From positions 1 to 5,435 of the forward strand of contig MAXP01000213.1 in the NCBI GenBank assembly GCA_001751085.1: 5,435 bases of DNA. The letters are read 5' to 3'. This document shows, piece by piece, positions 4,544 to 5,435 of this stretch (the stretch's first letter is position 1; each line of letters opens with the position of its first letter). This DNA is from Desulfobacterales bacterium C00003060 (lineage in GTDB: Bacteria; Desulfobacterota; Desulfobacteria; Desulfobacterales; C00003060). A model generated the notes under the pieces. The model saw only the letters and a program-made list of their open reading frames with translations. It had not been told where the DNA came from and did no database searches. A program made the translations under genes and the position numbers.

Positions 4544-5247
4544 ATCTTTCTTGCTTCGTCCGTATACCCTCCTTCGGGTTTATAGATTACGAGGGGAGGC
4601 TCCACGCTTAACCCCGGATTCCCATGTTTTGTCCCTTCTGCAACGACCAATATAGCCCCGGAACATTGCTTAGGATGAATAAACCTGAGCCGTTTGGGCT
4701 CCAGCCTGGATGTTCGCATGTGCAGCACAAGATCGACTGTGCGCTCAGCAGGATAAATCACCACAAAGCGACCAGATGGCTTCAGCAGACTTTCAGCAAC
4801 CGTCACTATGTCCAAAAGACAGGCCTTGATCTCGTGTCGTGCCACAGCCCGCTCTGCCTCTGGATTGATCCTCCCTGAAAGTACCTTTCGGTACGGCGGG
4901 TTACTGAAAACAACGTCGACCGTTCCGGGTGTCAGGTATGACTTGAAATCCTTCATGTCTCCATGCACAATAGTAATCATTGACTCCAAGTGGTTTAGCC
5001 GTACATTCCTGGAAGCCAATCCTGCCAGATCCTTCTGGATCTCAATTCCAAAAATATGTGCCGGTGAGGTCTTAAGGGAAAGGATCAGGGGTATTATTCC
5101 GCAGCCGGTTCCGAGATCAACAGCGATATCAGCGGCCCTTAAACGAATATACTGTGCCAGGATTGCTGCATCAACGGAAAACCGATAACCTTTTTTTTTC
5201 TGAATGATCTTGAGCCTGCCACAAAACAGGCTGTCTGTCGTCGTCAT
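4531..5247 (-). CDS. trmN6: TrmN6/YfiC-family tRNA1(Val) adenine-37 N6-methyltransferase
   Basis: A 238-residue class I SAM-dependent methyltransferase. After a short head the family motif KKKGYRFSVDAAILAQYI (17-34) appears. SAM-binding motif I is VDLGTGCGIIPL (43-54), the acidic motif II end is GIEI (67-70, E69) and GDM (96-98) follows. The catalytic NPPY (116-119) is that of N6-adenine methyltransferases. RINPEAERAVARHEIKA (126-142) and the closing PPLVIYKPEGGYTDEAR (217-233) are typical of this family. The E. coli enzyme (TrmN6, 245 residues) methylates A37 of tRNA1(Val). The specific substrate here is inferred by family only. The start lies inside a heptamer array with no Shine-Dalgarno; an in-frame TGA two codons upstream means it cannot start earlier. 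The gene carries a run of nine A (complement of 5191-5199) over codons 17-19. Confidence 0.88.
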   Translation of the reverse strand: MTTTDSLFCGRLKIIQKKKGYRFSVDAAILAQYIRLRAADIAVDLGTGCGIIPLILSLKTSPAHIFGIEIQKDLAGLASRNVRLNHLESMITIVHGDMKDFKSYLTPGTVDVVFSNPPYRKVLSGRINPEAERAVARHEIKACLLDIVTVAESLLKPSGRFVVIYPAERTVDLVLHMRTSRLEPKRLRFIHPKQCSGAILVVAEGTKHGNPGLSVEPPLVIYKPEGGYTDEARKMIAE

Positions 5248-5277
5248 TGGTCATTTGTCACTTGTCATTTATCAATG
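5243..5277. repeat. Five tandem heptamers (GTCATTT type) spanning the trmN6 start
   Basis: The units GTCATTG, GTCATTT, GTCACTT, GTCATTT and ATCAATG run without gaps. On the minus strand these read as ATGAC-containing units. The start codon of the methyltransferase gene (CAT at 5245-5247) is supplied by the first unit, and other units contain out-of-frame ATGA sequences. The array is too short in unit and has no spacers, so it is not a CRISPR. Confidence 0.8.
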
Positions 5278-5295
5278 GTCCTGATAACCATGTGA

Positions 5296-5325
5296 AGTTA
5301 CGCTAAAATGATGTGCAGCTTAACT
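5296..5325. other. Small hairpin upstream of the trmN6-type gene
   Basis: AGTTA (5296-5300) pairs with TAACT (5321-5325); after one mismatch GCT (5302-5304) pairs with AGC (5317-5319), leaving a 12-base loop. It lies within the region expected to hold the promoter or leader of the methyltransferase gene, but no clear promoter hexamers are seen around it. Function unknown. Confidence 0.3.
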
Positions 5326-5327
5326 CC

Positions 5328-5355
5328 GAAATCAGAAATCAGAAATCCGAAATCC
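5328..5355. repeat. Four tandem heptamers (GAAATCM type)
   Basis: The units GAAATCA, GAAATCA, GAAATCC and GAAATCC are contiguous. The same seven-base period and the same GAAAT core occur at 3927-3954, and GATTTCGG-like sequence occurs at 1764-1806. It lies in a 158-bp terminal stretch (5278-5435) without a supportable gene. Confidence 0.8.
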
Positions 5356-5435
5356 CTGGCCCAGACCTGGCCAATAGGCTCTGTGGTTGCATATATGAAG
5401 CGAGCGCCAGGGCAGGCCGCAATACTATATCTTAT

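Noticed and set aside
5243..5355. CRISPR array suggested by short repeats.
   Set aside because: Units are seven bases with no spacers and there are no cas genes.
5278..5435. Possible gene ends at the right edge: a minus-strand frame ending near 5301 and a plus-strand ATG at 5395.
   Set aside because: The minus frame runs through the GATTTCGG heptamers (DFGFLISDFG), a typical false translation; the plus ATG has no ribosome binding site and only 13 codons are visible.
1..5435. tRNA, rRNA, known riboswitch, integrase or transposase.
   Set aside because: None was seen on either strand; no cloverleaf ends, no TTCGAAT T-arm and no recombinase motifs.

Overview
The window reads as an ordinary chromosomal stretch of a Gram-negative bacterium. 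The gene set is an HflK/HflC pair, a DciA/DUF721 protein, an FmdB zinc ribbon, a TrmN6-type methyltransferase, an orphan HELIH protein and a bS22-like micro-protein. This suits Desulfobacterota (former Deltaproteobacteria), but that placement is an inference from gene content and style; no rRNA or other marker is present.

Layout from left to right. Positions 1-14 may hold the first codons of a minus-strand gene leaving the window, preceded by a strong Shine-Dalgarno. Positions 15-364 have no convincing gene but contain a cluster of hairpins (72-217) that may be a structured RNA or leader. An fmdB-family gene (365-619, minus) has its own near-consensus sigma70 promoter (652-679). Upstream lies a minus-strand gene for an unnamed HExxH protein (710-1273), whose true N-terminus probably extends past the only usable start codon. 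A 99-bp imperfect palindrome (1398-1496) follows. A perfect TATAAT box then leads to a 31-codon gene for a basic AURKAIP1/COX24-type (bS22-like) ribosomal protein (1616-1711, plus). A convergent spacer with a 14-bp perfect hairpin separates it from hflC (1836-2786) and hflK (2783-3817), which overlap by 4 bp and are transcribed leftwards.

The 381-bp spacer 3818-4198 is filled by a long, nested, imperfect palindrome containing seven-base tandem repeats. It is followed by dciA (4199-4510, plus). Convergent to dciA is a TrmN6-family methyltransferase gene (4531-5247, minus), whose start codon sits inside another seven-base repeat array. The last 158 bp (5278-5435) hold a small hairpin (5296-5325), a further heptamer array (5328-5355) and no supportable gene.

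The genes do not form one pathway. hflK-hflC is a real operon (membrane scaffold controlling FtsH). The rest are single housekeeping genes in translation (bS22-like protein, tRNA methylation) and replication initiation (DciA). I see no defence system, CRISPR array, integrase or phage gene. The unusual content is in the intergenic DNA: repeats with a seven-base period in several separate gaps, two MITE-like palindromes and an unexplained hairpin cluster.
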